This document shows, one piece after another, positions 1-12,089 of a stretch of DNA of 64,000 nucleotides. The translations under genes and the position numbers were made by a program. This DNA comes from Actinernus sp. WN-2022 (taxonomy: Eukaryota > Cnidaria > Anthozoa > Actiniaria > Actinernidae). Numbering within the stretch: position 1 is the stretch's first letter; each line of letters begins with the position of its first letter. A model generated the notes under the pieces. That model saw nothing but the letters and a program-made list of their open reading frames with translations, did no database searches and was not told the origin of the DNA. The stretch is taken from assembly GCA_030867875.1 (NCBI GenBank), contig JAOWCC010000744.1, positions 930,001-994,000 on the forward strand, given 5' to 3'.

Positions 1-556
1 CGCACTAGTTAGACAGCACTTTGACTACTGCTGCGTCGTCTGGGATCCAATAGGCAGTATTCTATCAGAACGGCTGCAAAAGCTACAAAATAGGACTGCT
101 AGAGTTATAACGAAGCGCCCTAATGAATCCGGGCAGCCCCAAATAACCCTTGACGCCCTTGAGTGGCATAATCTAAACAAACACAGGACGCAGATGAAAT
201 CAAACCTCATGTACAAGACATTCCATGGTCGAGCTCCAACACGACTTTCAAATCTCTTTCAGAAACTCAATATAACCAGCTATTGTAATTATAACCTCCG
301 AGGATCTTCTACCAAATTAGTTATGCTTCAACCAAGAACTGATCATCGAGTCTTTGCCAATAGACTGTCAGACAATTAGTTTATATTATATACGATTTTA
401 AGTATTTTATCCATTGTATTAATAGTAGTAGTAGGTTTTGACATTAGCCGGTATATATTTAGCAATTTGTAATTTCATGACACGCCCCTCATGGAAATCA
501 GCTTTTATCGTTGTTGGTGCTAGCGTGGTTAAATAAAGATGATACGATACGATGTT
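1..556 (+). mobile_element. 3' end of a non-LTR retrotransposon (CR1/L2-like)
   Basis: This is the tail of a LINE that enters the window from the left. The open frame at 2-379 encodes the C-terminal end of a reverse transcriptase. It is followed by a 3' UTR with AATAAA at about 533 and a short simple-repeat tail built on GATAC at about 540-555. Short tandem repeats at the 3' end, in place of poly(A), are typical of CR1/L2-type LINEs. The clade is an inference from the protein motif and the tail. Confidence 0.75.
2..379 (+). pseudogene. LINE reverse transcriptase, C-terminal fragment
   Basis: The frame is open from the window edge to the TAG at 377-379 (125 residues). The early part has the pattern H-x-D-Y-C-x3-W-D, then LQKLQNRTARVI at about residues 30-41. 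That block is shared by the RT C-terminal region of CR1, L2 and Jockey-like LINEs, where it lies downstream of the catalytic YADD domain. The catalytic part would be left of the window. The last 60 residues are poorly conserved in the family. No frameshift is seen in this stretch, so the copy may be fairly young. The fragment alone has no function. Confidence 0.75.
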
Positions 557-625
557 GTAAATGTATGAGATCAAGCGCGAAATGGCCCGAAAACGCCTAC
601 AAATTTCGTGATATTCTTACTCTTA

Positions 626-1460
626 GAGCGGATTTCAATTGAGTGTCGGAAGTGTTTTGGTTTTGCGTTTACTAAGCTCTCCTATTGGCTGAGAAAGTAA
701 ACCAACCAATCAGATTCCAAAGTAAAACCAAACGCAAATTGATTTTGGTTTTGCTTTGGTTTGTCATTGGCTCACAGGGAAGCCATTTACGAGTTACTTG
801 TGATTACTCGCTCCTATGATTGGCTGGCTATGGGTAATTTGCGTTTGGTTTTACTCACACCGCGGCAAAACGGTATGCTCCGCTGGCCAAAAGAACGAAG
901 GCTCTGCTATCAAATACAAATTACCGAGGGTTTCAACTTTTTTAGTAAATAATTTTATAACTTAGTAAACTCACAATGAATTACAAATTAAGAAAACTTC
1001 AACCTGTTAAAGTCTTAGGCTTAGCCTGATTACTCGCTCCTATGTTTGGCTGGCTATGGGTAATTTGCGTTTGGTTTTACTCACACCGCGGCAAAACGGT
1101 ATGCTCCGCTGGCCAAAAGAACGAAGGCTCTGCTATCAAATACAAATTACCGAGGGTTTCAACTTTTTTAGTAAATAATTTTATAACTTAGTAAACTCAC
1201 AATGAATTACAAATTAAGAAAACTTCAACCTGTTAAAGTCTTAGGCTTAGCTTTTAAGTAGTTTTCTTAGTTTTTGATAAAACAGTTCACAAATGAATAC
1301 TTTTAAGCAGAAACGTTAAAATCACGGCATGTGCCTGTTGTTTCATTTCAGTTTTCGCGGGAAACTGGGGGCGGCCGCGCGCGGACAAGAATAGCAAATA
1401 CGCATGCGCGTGACGTTTTGCCGCGGTGTGGGTTTTACTACACTCAACTGAAAACTGCTC
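626..1460. mobile_element. TIR element with TA duplication (CCAAT-rich MITE, family also at 58.4 kb)
   Basis: The left end reads GAGCGGATTTCAATTGAG and the right end is its imperfect reverse complement (ACTCAACTGAAAACTGCTC). Each end is flanked by TA (624-625 and 1461-1462), as expected for Tc1/mariner-type insertion. The interior has several ATTGG/CCAAT motifs and a 226-bp tandem duplication. It has no transposase-like frame. The same termini occur on the element at 58407-60243. Confidence 0.7.
801..1252. repeat. 226-bp tandem duplication inside the TIR element
   Basis: Positions 801-1026 and 1027-1252 are nearly identical: both start TGATTACTCGCTCCTATG and end AAAGTCTTAGGCTTAGC. The few differences indicate a recent event. 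The frame at 761-952 is a by-product of this repeat. Confidence 0.85.
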
Positions 1461-1812
1461 TATACTTTCAAATGCGATCCAAATCTAAAACGCCACCAAC
1501 AGTACATAATAGTTCAGTTACTACTGACTTTCTATTGTGTCAAATATTTTCTAACTTTAGAATATCCTTTTTTCATTTAAATGTTTAGTGTAGACTGCAG
1601 AACGCAAGGTACACGGCTAATTGAATATTCATATAGTAAAATGGACTGCATATACTTGTAACAATCCGCATGGCCAACTAATTCAGTTGTTACTGTGCAT
1701 GTGATAAACGAAAACTGCTGGGATGCTTGTCATTGTTCAGTGAGTGTCAGATGTCGAACCTTTAATGGCAATGTTAAATACTGTGACACCGGATATGTCG
1801 GCACCACCTAAA

Positions 1813-2298
1813 AATAATAAATAGAGGAGTACGGCTGTATATTTGTACGAGTCATGCGTATCTTGGCGAGCCTTTGGGCGAGTAGCTAATATAGGGATGA
1901 CGATTACAAATACAGCCGTATTAGATGCTTCACCGACTAATAAGTTATTGATTATAATAATAAATAGAGGATATTAGTCGGCTAAGTACGGCTGTGTATT
2001 TGTACGAGTCATGCGTATCTTGGCGAGCCTTTGGGCGAGTAGCTAATATAGGGATGACGATTACAAATACAGCCGTATTAGATGCTTCACCGACTAATAA
2101 GTTATTGATTATAATAATAAATAGAGGATATTAGTCGGCTAAGTACGGCTGTGTATTTGTACGAGTCATGCGTGTCTTGGCGAGCCTTTGGGCGAGTAGC
2201 TAATATAGGGATGACGATTACAAATACAGCCGTATTAGATGCTTCACCCACTAATAAGTTATTTATTATAATAATAAATAGAGGATATTAGTCGGCTA
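1813..2298. repeat. 157-bp tandem repeat, three copies, with internal palindrome
   Basis: The marker GTACGAGTCATGCG recurs at 1845, 2002 and 2159, giving a constant 157-bp period. Each unit holds inverted arms (TACGGCTGTGTATTTGTA against TACAAATACAGCCGTA) and a second pair around ATTAGTCGG/CGACTAAT. A single unit can therefore fold into a hairpin. The first copy lacks about 14 bp near its start. Confidence 0.85.
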
Positions 2299-2685
2299 AT
2301 GAAATTCGTATGTGTATGTGTACTTCTTTTATGAAACTGATAAACAATCGAGAGCATTTTAGTTCGCCTAAAAGCTGGCCTTTAATTTATGCGGCCGTTG
2401 ATAAACAAACTAATCATAACATTGGCGCAAAGCACCATGGGCTCGGACACAGGGTCTTTAACTTGTATTTCACAATCATCACACGTCACTTTTATTGTTT
2501 TTGTTTCATATTATATATCACTCTCCACCTTCTTTTCATTGGTTTATATGATAGATAGATAACAATTTATTTAAAGAGGGTGCACAATTACAGTAAATAC
2601 CGTATTCTCCCTTGTGGCCCTAATAAAAAGGATTGAAAATAACAAAATTATGAAAAAATATAAATATAAATCCTAATTTGCTTAG

Positions 2686-2952
2686 TTAGCTAAATATATT
2701 ATTAAGTCCATTAATAAGTTTTACTAACAGTTTCTTAAGTGAAATTATTGATTTACAATCTTTAATATCATTCGGTAGAGTGTTCCAGATGTTAATAACT
2801 GAATAGAAAAATGTTCTACAGAGACTGTTTGTGCGTGGAACAGGAAGTATATACTTAGTATCAGATCTGGTTTTGTACACAGAAGTAAATTTAAAAGACG
2901 ATAGCTTGTTAATGAGATAATCAGGCGCCCGTTTGTCTTGAATTCTTTTCAA
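2686..2952 (-). pseudogene. LINE ORF2 C-terminal segment
   Basis: This 88-residue frame lies downstream of the RT in the same element. It carries the usual C-terminal pattern of CR1/L2 ORF2: KRAPDYL, then TRS, VPRTNSLCRTFFYSVINIWNTLP, and a basic/hydrophobic tail. The stretch between 2952 and 3134 also reads as ORF2 (D-x-C-C-P-T-I-W) in shifted frames, so the element is continuous here. The function of this tail is unknown even in active LINEs. Confidence 0.75.
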
Positions 2953-3133
2953 GAGAGAGAGACGATTAGCGATACAAAGCTTATCGACATGTTACCAATT
3001 CAGTTTATTAAATAAAACAAGAGATCTAGTGTCCATTGGAGCATCGAGGATGGTGCGAGCACAGCGTTTCTGAATTCTGAAGAGATCATCTAGGTGGCAG
3101 ACTCCACAATTTCCCCATATTGTTGGACAGTAG

Positions 3134-4557
3134 TCATGCAAGCAACGGTTTGATGTTTGTGTTGTAGAGTAGGATGCGGTACTTGACTGGTAGATGTCGC
3201 TTTATGCGAGACAGCACAGCTATCCTCTGGATGAGCTTTTTCCTTAGCATTTCGACGTGACAGGCCCAGGTCAGGTGAGAATCGATAAGCACTCCAAGAA
3301 GGCGTTCTTTTTCTACTTGTTCGAGGCGCTTACCACCGATATGTAAATTCAGCGAAGTGTCGTTAGCACGAGATGTTTTCTGATGGTTGGCAATTAACAT
3401 ACACTTGGTCTTAAGTGGGTGTGCAACCATGCCATTATCAGAAGTCCATTTGACAGTTGTTTCTAGATCAGATTGAAGTTTTTCCTTGACGACTGTAATA
3501 GTTGATGCTGAGGCATAGAAAGTTGAATCATCAGCGTATAGGGAGAGCTGTTAGACCAGTGCAAAGGAAGATCATTGATAAAAAGAATAAATAGGACGGG
3601 ACCAAGAATGGAGCGTGGGGTACACCAGATTTGATCAGCAATGGATCAGAGAGAGTCTGGTTGATACATACTCTGACGCCTGTTTGACAAGTAGCTCTTG
3701 AACCAACTTATCAAGTGCGATGAGAGGCCATATACATGGAGTTTGTTAAGCAGTAGGTCGTGATTAATAATGTCAAATGCCTTGCGAAAATCAAGGAAAG
3801 CCGCGCCTGTGAATAGTCCTTTGTCAATGGCTTCAAGCCACTCATCTGTCATCTTGATTAGGATGGTTTCACAAGAGTGGAGAGGGCGGAATCCGGACTG
3901 AGTAGAGTTGATTAGGCGGTAAGATCGTAGGTACTGCATTAAATGGGAACACACGTACCTTTCAAGGATCTTGGATATAATAGGAAGGATAGATATTGGT
4001 CGGTAGTTGTTCATATCGGTTTTAGCACCACTTTTGTAGACTGGAGTGACTCTAGCACACTTGAGTTGGTCAGGAACGATTTCGCTAGACAGGCTGCAAT
4101 TTAATACTTTAGATAGACTAGCAGACACCTTTGGAGCAATAAGCTCCAGAAGAGGAGAGCTAATGCCATCTAATCCTGTGGCAACGTTGATAGGGAGGGA
4201 CTTAATTAGTTTGAATACAGACTCTTCAGTGAAGGGTGGAATGATGAACGTAGCATCTGAAGGCTTCCTAGAATTGACAAAGTCCTTTAGGACTTGTTGG
4301 TCCTGGCAAGTATTGACGTCATTAATGATTGAAGAGACAATAGAAGCAAAATGCTTGTTAAAAGTGTTCGAGAGCTCGTTTGGATCAGAAATTTCGTTGT
4401 GAGAACCGTTATCAATTAGAACGCAGTCACTCTTCCCCCTTTGTTTGCCAGTCGGGTAAAGTCTTTTAAGGGTTTTCCACAGTAACCGAGAACTCCCTTT
4501 GTTCTCTACTATCTCTCTTTTGATAAATCGAGATTTTTCTTTTTCCACCAAATGCAC
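3134..4557 (-). pseudogene. LINE reverse transcriptase, broken by frameshifts
   Basis: The main open frame is 4557 to 3646. In order it shows the RT blocks ATGLDGISSPLL, NNYRPISILPIISKILER, QSGFRPLHSCET, and AFLDFRKAFDIINHDLLL (motif A, catalytic Asp). A stop near 3646 and two frameshifts (about 3610-3640 and about 3545) follow. The catalytic YADD box can still be read at 3527-3538 in another frame. The frame 3430-3134 then carries the thumb region (LLGVLIDSHLTW). RT copies the element RNA at the nicked target. Frames on the plus strand at 4046-4402 and 4499-4756 are shadows of this gene. Confidence 0.85.
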
Positions 4558-4665
4558 AACTTTAGTTCGAGCAGCCTTGTTGGCTTCTTTCGTGGCTGCG
4601 CCTGAATCGGCTCGTTTCTTTAGATGGTCGCGTTATTTAATAGCACTGAGTATTTCGTTAGTGAG

Positions 4666-5373
4666 TCATTCAGGTTTAATTTGTGACTTAACTTGTTTCT
4701 TCTTCAAAGGTGCGTGTTTGTCAATCACTTCTAGTACCAGCCCTTTCCATGTGTGAAGCATTTCATCAGGATCGTTGTCATAAGTGTCAAGAATACTCCA
4801 GGGAATGTTGTCCAGATGACGCATTAGCTCATCATTGTTTATCCTCTTAAATGGTCTGTAGCTGATGGTTATAGGCTTCGACTTCTTGGTTTTCAAGTTT
4901 GCATTTTGTTTACGTACAAGAATTGTTGGATAGTGGTCACTTAGACCAAAGCAAGGGACCATACAATTTAATACGTGTTCCGGGTGAGTTGTGTAATGGT
5001 GGTCAATTAAAGTGTTAGTAGTTTCAGTGATACGGGTAGGGGAAGAGACTAGTTGTTGAAAACCCAAATTCTCCATCATTCTGGGTAGCCCTCAGGATAT
5101 ATTTTGCTGTTTCATTAAGTCGATGTTTAAATCCCGAAGAACATGTACTTCACGTTTGGTGCTGAGTATATCATTGATACCGCGCTCAATGTTCATGATG
5201 GCGTGTGAAGGTGTGTCAGGAGGTCGATAAATACACACAAGAAAAATGGGAGCACACCGTCGTTGATAAAATTCGATACAAAGGTCTTCGAAATCTTGAT
5301 CACCATGCTCGAGATCATTTCGCCTTTTAGAAGTGACAGAGTTATTAACGTAAATGAGTATCCAGCCCCCCAA
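4666..5373 (-). pseudogene. LINE endonuclease domain (exonuclease-endonuclease-phosphatase fold), broken
   Basis: The minus-strand frame starting at 5373 has the endonuclease features: a YRPPD block at about residue 50, a degenerate DLNID in place of the usual GDFNID, and S-D-H-Y-P near the end (the SDHxP metal/catalytic motif). An in-frame TGA at 5092-5094 splits the domain without a frame change. A second in-frame TGA at 4666-4668 (probably TGG originally) and a TAA about 30 bases on separate it from the RT. In LINEs this domain nicks the target DNA to prime reverse transcription. The N-terminal third with the first catalytic Asn and Glu is absent. Confidence 0.8.
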
Positions 5374-5400
5374 TTTCTTTACTATTTTGGCCGCGATCTT

Positions 5401-5723
5401 TACGAAATATGTGTTTTATCATAAGATTGTGCAATTCATAATTCATGTATTTTCTCGTAACGGTTCTAGTTTATTAGATACTTTGTAAGACTCTTTCCCC
5501 GAAGAAGATCGGCCGTGCCAATCGAAATATTGGAAGGAAAAAACTCTCTACCGTTGAATCAGCCTTTCTTTTCTTGAATATTTATATATATATTGCTCAT
5601 CAGATCCCTACACGCTAGGAGATCCGGTTGTTTATCATTTCGTCTGTGGTCCCTCCAATTTTCCTATATGTAATTACGCATGCGCATTTGTAATAGAAAA
5701 GGTGACGCCATACAATAGAAAGA
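5401..5723. other. Intergenic spacer, no gene seen
   Basis: AT-rich sequence between the LINE and the 74-bp satellite. No coding, RNA or repeat feature was recognised. Confidence 0.5.
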
Positions 5724-7796
5724 ACCAAGAGAGCATAAGTAAGAGAGGGAATCTCCAATACGCGTACTTGTGTGATGGTAATGTAAGAATACTGTATACC
5801 AAGAGAGCATAAGTAAGAGAGGGAATCTCCAATACGCGTACTTGTGCTATGATAATGTAAGAATACTGTATACCAAGAGAGCATAAGTAAGAGAGGGAAT
5901 CTCCAATACGCGTACTTGTGCGATGATAATGTAAGAATACTGTATACCAAGAGAGCATAAGTAAGAGAGGGAATCTCCAATACGCGTACTTGTGCGATGG
6001 TAATGTAAGAATACTGTATACCAAGAGAGCATAAGTAAGAGAGGGAATCTCCAATACGCGTACTTGTGCGATGATAATGTAAGAATACTGTATACCAAGA
6101 GAGCATAAGTAAGAGAGGGAATCTCCAATACGCGCACTTGTGCTATGATAATGTAAGAATACTGTATACCAAGAGAGCATAAGTAAGAGAGGGAATCTCC
6201 AATACGCGTACTTGTGCGATGGTAATGTAAGAATAGTGTATACCAAGAGAGCATAAGTAAGAGAGGGAATCTCCAATACGCGTACGTGTGCGATGATAAT
6301 GTAAGAATACTGTATACCAAGAGAGCATAAGTAAGAGAGGGAATCTCCAATACGCGTACTTGTGCGATGATAATGTAAGAATACTGTATACCAAGAGAGC
6401 ATAAGTAAGAGAGGGAATCTCCAATACGCGTACTTGTGCGATGATAATGTAAGAATACTGTATACCAAGAGAGCATAAGTAAGAGAGGGAATCTCCAATA
6501 CGCGCACTTGTGCTATGATAATGTAAGAATACTGTATACCAAGAGAGCATAAGTAAGAGAGGGAATCTCCAATACGCGTACTTGTGCGATGGTAATGTAA
6601 GAATAGTGTATACCAAGAGAGCATAAGTAAGAGAGGGAATCTCCAATACGCGTACGTGTGCGATGATAATGTAAGAATACTGTATACCAAGAGAGCATAA
6701 GTAAGAGAGGGAATCTCCAATACGCGTACTTGTGCGATGATAATGTAAGAATACTGTATACCAAGAGAGCATAAGTAAGAGAGGGAATCTCCAATACGCG
6801 TACTTGTGCGATGATAATGTAAGAATACTGTATACCAAGAGAGCATAAGTAAGAGAGGGAATCTCCAATACGCGCACTTGTGCTATGATAATGTAAGAAT
6901 ACTGTATACCAAGAGAGCATAAGTAAGAGAGGGAATCTCCAATACGCGTACTTGTGCGATGGTAATGTAAGAATAGTGTATACCAAGAGAGCATAAGTAA
7001 GAGAGGGAATCTCCAATACGCGTACGTGTGCGATGGTAATGTAAGAATAGTGTATACCAAGAGAGCATAAGTAAGAGAGGGAATCTCCAATACGCGTACG
7101 TGTGCGATGATAATGTAAGAATACTGTATACCAAGAGAGCATAAGTAAGAGAGGGAATCTCCAATACGCGTACTTGTGCGATGATAATGTAAGAATACTG
7201 TATACCAAGAGAGCATAAGTAAGAGAGGGAATCTCCAATACGCGTACTTGTGCGATGATAATGTAAGAATACTGTATACCAAGAGAGCATAAGTAAGAGA
7301 GGGAATCTCCAATACGCGCACTTGTGCTATGATAATGTAAGAATACTGTATACCAAGAGAGCATAAGTAAGAGAGGGAATCTCCAATACGCGTACTTGTG
7401 CGATGATAATGTAAGAATACTGTATACCAAGAGAGCATAAGTAAGAGAGGGAATCTCCAATACGCGTACTTGTGCGATGATAATGTAAGAATACTGTATA
7501 CCAAGAGAGCATAAGTAAGAGAGGGAATCTCCAATACGCGTACTTGTGCTATGATAATGTAAGAATACTGTATACCAAGAGAGCATAAGTAAGAGAGGGA
7601 CTCTCCAATACGCGTACTTGTGCTATGATAATGTAAGAATACTGTATACCAAGAGAGCATAAGTAAGAGAGGGAATCTCCAATACGCGTACTTCTGCGAT
7701 GATAATGTAAGAATACTGTATACCAAGAGAGCATAAGTAAGAGAGGGAATCTCCAATACGCGTGCTTTTGCGATGGTAATGTCGAATAAAATCTAT
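5724..7796. repeat. 74-bp satellite, 28 units, with a higher-order period
   Basis: The marker ACCAAGAGAGCATAAG recurs from 5724 to 7722 at exact multiples of 74 bp, with no indel in 28 units. The minus strand of the unit has no stop in any frame. Because 74 is not a multiple of 3, one unit is read in all three frames, which produces overlapping open frames of up to 537 codons that are not genes. Diagnostic variants (CGCGCACTTGTGCTATG, and AGTG in place of ACTG) recur together every 5 units (6094, 6464, 6834), then after 6 units (7278). This is a 370-bp higher-order repeat. Confidence 0.95.
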
Positions 7797-7985
7797 TCTT
7801 AGTAACCGAAAGCAGTTGAAGCATAGTGGGCGCGAGCGACGACTAAAGAAATGGTACGGGAATATTTTGCGGCCGGCTTTTGATGGCCAATATTTTCGCG
7901 CCATTTGTTAAGTTGTCGCGCGCTGATTTTGCTTCCTGCTTCCGGTTACTAAAAATAGATTTTATTCGACATTATCATCACACGC
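7770..7985. repeat. Inverted repeat ending the 74-bp array
   Basis: Arms at 7781-7808 (GTCGAATAAAATCTATTCTT, then AGTAACCG) and 7943-7970 (CGGTTACT, then AATAGATTTTATTCGAC) are near-perfect inverses around a spacer of about 135 bp. Similarity runs outward on both sides into satellite-like sequence (ATGGTAATG on the left, CATTATCATC on the right). The array appears to grow from one arm of a palindromic element. Confidence 0.75.
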
Positions 7986-9060
7986 CACACACTACGCTGC
8001 TCTCTTGAGAACACGACGTGTATGTGTGCACGTGGAGATATAACAGAATTTAAAGTTGGGAATTAAAAATCTTACGCGTTACCGCAAAAGTACACTGAGA
8101 CTGATCATTGAGATAATTTTGAAAATCATAAATTCACGTAAACGGAAGAATTGAATGTAAAGGACAGAATGGCGTTAAATAGCCAAACAAAATTCAGGAC
8201 TCGAAACCTCACGTGTTGTGTGCATTGGTGCACCGGTCGGGCGGGCAAGAACATCCAGCAAAACTTTACTTTCATGCTATATATATGGTGCTCCGCTCAC
8301 ACGGCTCCGATAAAAATTAGAACGGTTCGGTTAATTTTATTCGTGTAAACGACCGTACCCTACTTTCACCCATCCACGGACATAGGCGCCTGTGGTCCTG
8401 AAATGGAACGGAACGGAACGGATAAAACTGGGTGCGGTACCCGTGTTTTCAGTTCCTGTGCATCGTGTAAACGCTTACTTACCGTTCCATTGCTTTTCCT
8501 GAGCACTGTTTTGTCCTCAGTTGGTTACTTCTGTCGGCATGCGCGTTTAGCTCCACTTTCTCGCAATATGGTGGACAATAAACGAGTTAACGGCAAGGGC
8601 AACAAAACGAAAACGAATGAAAATGACGCAAATTTTATCTTCTAACGAGTTTGTTCTAACCTTTTTATATGTTTGTTTCCATGCAACAACAACCTTCTTA
8701 TAAAAGACAATAAGCCTTACATCGTCAATCGCCATTTTGTTTTACGAGCATCATGTGCGACGCATACGAATGACAGTGATCTAAAAATTATCATGGGTTC
8801 AACCATGTCCGGAATCGGAAATATTCCCGTATAAACAACCCTTGCCGTTCCACCTAGGCTTGACGACCGGTGCCAACATTTTATCCGAACCGTTTCAAGA
8901 TATTTCTCGTGTGCATGGGCAAATATTGATGACACCGGTACTTCTCGCTATTCGAGCCGTTCCATTTTTTTATGTCGTGTACACGGGCCTATATTTGAAG
9001 CGTTTAATATCAGTGATTTTACAACATATTTTGTCTAAATCAGAAGTAAATTTCATTCAC
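7986..9060. other. Intergenic, no gene recognised
   Basis: Short frames here (63-80 codons) have no recognisable domain. The motif CGGAACGGATAAAA and related words such as GTGTAAACG recur between 8260 and 8990 on both strands, which suggests one or more decayed short elements. I could not delimit them. Confidence 0.5.
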
Positions 9061-9372
9061 AACTAACTAGGAGAATGAAACGACAGTACATTCCCTGTTT
9101 GACGTCACGTCATATTCGAAATATAAATCTTTATAACTCAACAATTGGTTTATTAACTTTATGAACTCGGCACTGCTTTTTAACTCGTTGATGTGCGCAT
9201 CTTTATAACTCAACAATTGGTTGACAACTAACTAGGACAACGAAACGACTGTAAATTCCCTGTTTGACGTCACGTCATAACCATATACGAAATATAAATC
9301 TTTATAACTCAACAACTGGCTTTATTCACTTTATAAACTCGGCACTGCTTTTTAACTCGTCGATGTGCGCAA
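9061..9372. repeat. Direct duplication of about 165 bp
   Basis: AACTAACTAGGA...CCCTGTTTGACGTCACGTCAT...CTTTATAACTCAACAA...TTTTTAACTCG occurs at 9061-9195 and again at 9226-9365. A shorter extra copy of CTTTATAACTCAACAATTGG lies at the junction (9201-9220). A CRE-like palindrome, TGACGTCA, is present in both copies. Confidence 0.75.
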
Positions 9373-9653
9373 GCGCAGAAACGTGTTATCGGGATGGTTG
9401 GGGTGTCACTCGCTCACTCACTCACTAAGATGTTAGCAGAATGGAATGCTTGGAATATCAATTGATAAGTTAATAGTAATCGATATTTCATTTAATTAAT
9501 AATTGAAGATCGATGTGCAACATTAATTTCTGTTGGAATTGACGTTGATCAAGGTCTCATCGTCGGATTCCCTAGCCTCTTGCTACTAACTATAAAGTGA
9601 GCGTCGGGGTACTTATATACATTAGCGACCAAATATTTACCATACCAAATATG

Positions 9654-11428
9654 GACCATGTGTTGCAGGTAGTTGGCTTCGTCATAGCTCCTTTGTCTCC
9701 TCAGTTTGTTGCCCGGTGGTCGACGCCACTTATGCCGCACCGCAAAGACCATTTCAATCCATATATATATATATTGTCTGATAGGTGTTACTGACCATGT
9801 GTCGCAGGTAGTTGGCTTCGTCATAGCTCCTCTGTCTCTTCAGTTTGTTGCCCGGTGGTCGAAGCCACTTATGCCGCACCGCAAAGACCATTTCAATCCA
9901 TATATATATATATTGTCTGATAGGTGTTACTGACCATGTGTCGCAGGTAGTTGGCTTCGTCATAGCTCCTCTGTCTCCTCAGTTTGTTGCCCGGTGGTCG
10001 ACGCCACTTATGCCGCACCGCAAAGACCATTTCAATCCATATATATATATATTGTCTGATAGGTGTTACTGGCCATGTGTCGCAGGTAGTTGGCTTCGTC
10101 ATACCTCCTCTGTCTCCTCAGTTTGTTGCCCGGTGGTCGACGCCACTTATGCCGCACCGCAAAGACCATTTCAATCCATATATATATATATTGTCTGATA
10201 GGTGTTACTGACCATGTGTCGCAGGTAGTTGGCTTCGTCATAGCTCCTTTGTCTCCTCAGTTTGTTGCCCGGTGGTCGACGCCACTTATGCCGCACCGCA
10301 AAGACCATTTCAATCCATATATATATATATTGTCTGATAGGTGTTACTGACCATGTGTCGCAGGTAGTTGGCTTCGTCATAGCTCCTTTGTCTCCTCAGT
10401 TTGTTGCCCGGTGGTCGACGCCACTTATGCCTCACCGCAAAGACCATTTCAATCCATATATATATATATTGTCTGATAGGTGTTACTGACCATGTGTCGC
10501 AGGTAGTTGGCTTCGTCATACCTCCTCTGTCTCCTCAGTTTGTTGCCCGGTGGTCGACGCCACTTATGCCGCACCGCAAAGACCATTTCAATCCATATAT
10601 ATATATATTGTCTGATAGGTTTTACTGACCATGTGTCGCAGGTAGTTGGCTTCGTCATAGCTCCTTTGTCTCCTCAGTTTGTTGCCCGGTGGTCGACGCC
10701 ACTTATGCCTCACCGCAAAGACCATTTCAATCCATATATATATATATTGTCTGATAGGTGTTACTGACCATGTGTCGCAGGTAGTTGGCTTCGTCATACC
10801 TCCTCTGTCTCCTCAGTTTGTTGCCCGGTGGTCGACGCCACTTATGCCGCACCGCAAAGACCATTTCAATCCATATATATATATATTGTCTGATAGGTGT
10901 TACTGGCCATGTGTCGCAGGTAGTTGGCTTCGTCATACCTCCTCTGTCTCCTCAGTTTGTTGCCCGGTGGTCGACGCCACTTATGCCGCACCGCAAAGAC
11001 CATTTCAATCCATATATATATATATTGTCTGATAGGTTTTACTGACCATGTGTCGCAGGTAGTTGGCTTCGTCATAGCTCCTTTGTCTCCTCAGTTTGTT
11101 GCCCGGTGGTCGACGCCACTTATGCCGCACCGCAAAGACCATTTCAATCCATATATATATATATTGTCTGATAGGTGTTACTGACCATGTGTCGCAGGTA
11201 GTTGGCTTCGTCATAGCTCCTCTGTCTCCTCAGTTTGTTGCCCGGTGGTCGACGCCACTTATGCCGCACCGCAAAGACCATTTCAATCCATATATATATA
11301 TATTGTCTGATAGGTGTTACTGACCATGTGTCGCAGGTAGTTGGCTCCGTCATAGCTCCTCTGTCTCCTCAGTTTGTTGCCCTGTGGTCGACGCCACTTA
11401 TGCCGCACCGCAAAGACCATTTCAATCC
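9654..11428. repeat. 139-bp satellite, 13 units
   Basis: GACCATGTG recurs from 9654 to 11322 at exact multiples of 139 bp (12 intervals), and the last unit ends at 11428. Every unit but the last carries an (AT)n run inside CCATATATATATATATTG. The first unit is the most diverged. Variants (GGCC for GACC, CATACCTCC for CATAGCTCC, CCTCACC for CCGCACC) are spread over several units, as expected from unequal exchange. Frames on both strands run 69-117 codons only because the unit has few stops. No gene is implied. Confidence 0.95.
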
Positions 11429-12089
11429 AATTAAACTAACTTAATTATTTTTGTGACCTAAAATTAGCTTTATTTATATTGTATCTTAAGTTATCTCTAT
11501 ACTATTGTTGTTTTATTACCTATTACTCTTATTACAGTTAGCCTAATGATTATTAAGATCTTAAATTCATTATATTCAATATGACTATTATTATAACAAG
11601 TATCCATTCAATACCTTTGTAGTGTGACGATTAATTAGTATCACAGCATGTAACTAGTTGTCCTATTCTACTCATGTATATATGTTTTTTTCTATATTTT
11701 TCCTTTTATTATCTTAAATGTTATTTGTATATAATTTAATCTTATAATATTGCACGTTCACGTTTAAAAGATGTGATACGTGGATAAATAACCTACTATT
11801 GGACGGGTGACTGAATACACGTGAGGAATGAAATGTACGATTTTGCGCTTAATTATTAGAAAGCTGGGAGGAAAAAGTATAGGAGGGTTTGAAGGTTTCG
11901 TCAACCTACATTACCGACGTCAGTGCGCAAAAACGTATTCATGAAACCAAATGACATTTCACATGGTGTCACGAAATATGTTATCCTACAACATACCCGC
12001 GAATGAGGCCAAAATTTTCGTTGAATTTTTTTAATATTTGCATGAATTCAAAATTGGCGCTTTTCGACAAATATTCACAATCGACCTTT
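11429..12089. other. AT-rich spacer, no gene seen
   Basis: Very AT-rich sequence from the end of the satellite to the LINE fragment. No feature was recognised. Confidence 0.5.

Larger units (their letters stand above)
2548..5400 (-). mobile_element. Decayed CR1/L2-like LINE, 5'-truncated, minus strand
   Basis: Reading the minus strand from about 5400 down to 2548 gives endonuclease, reverse transcriptase, RT C-terminal region and a 3' UTR that ends in ATCT repeats (at 2548-2564). The layout is that of an APE-type LINE ORF2. The copy carries at least three in-frame stops and two frameshifts, and its 5' end (ORF1 and the endonuclease N-terminus) is missing. I see no clear target duplication. 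Confidence 0.85.

Noticed and set aside
4046..4756. Plus-strand frames of 118 and 85 codons
   Set aside because: Antisense shadows of the LINE reverse transcriptase, whose motifs are clear on the minus strand.
5674..7904. Long minus-strand frames of 135 to 537 codons with 74-residue repeats
   Set aside because: They follow exactly from a stop-free 74-bp satellite read in three frames. There is no start context, no splice structure and no domain.
9412..9426. Short TCAC microsatellite
   Set aside because: Too short to be informative.
9549..11444. Some two dozen frames of 65-117 codons on both strands
   Set aside because: All are the 139-bp satellite unit read in different phases.
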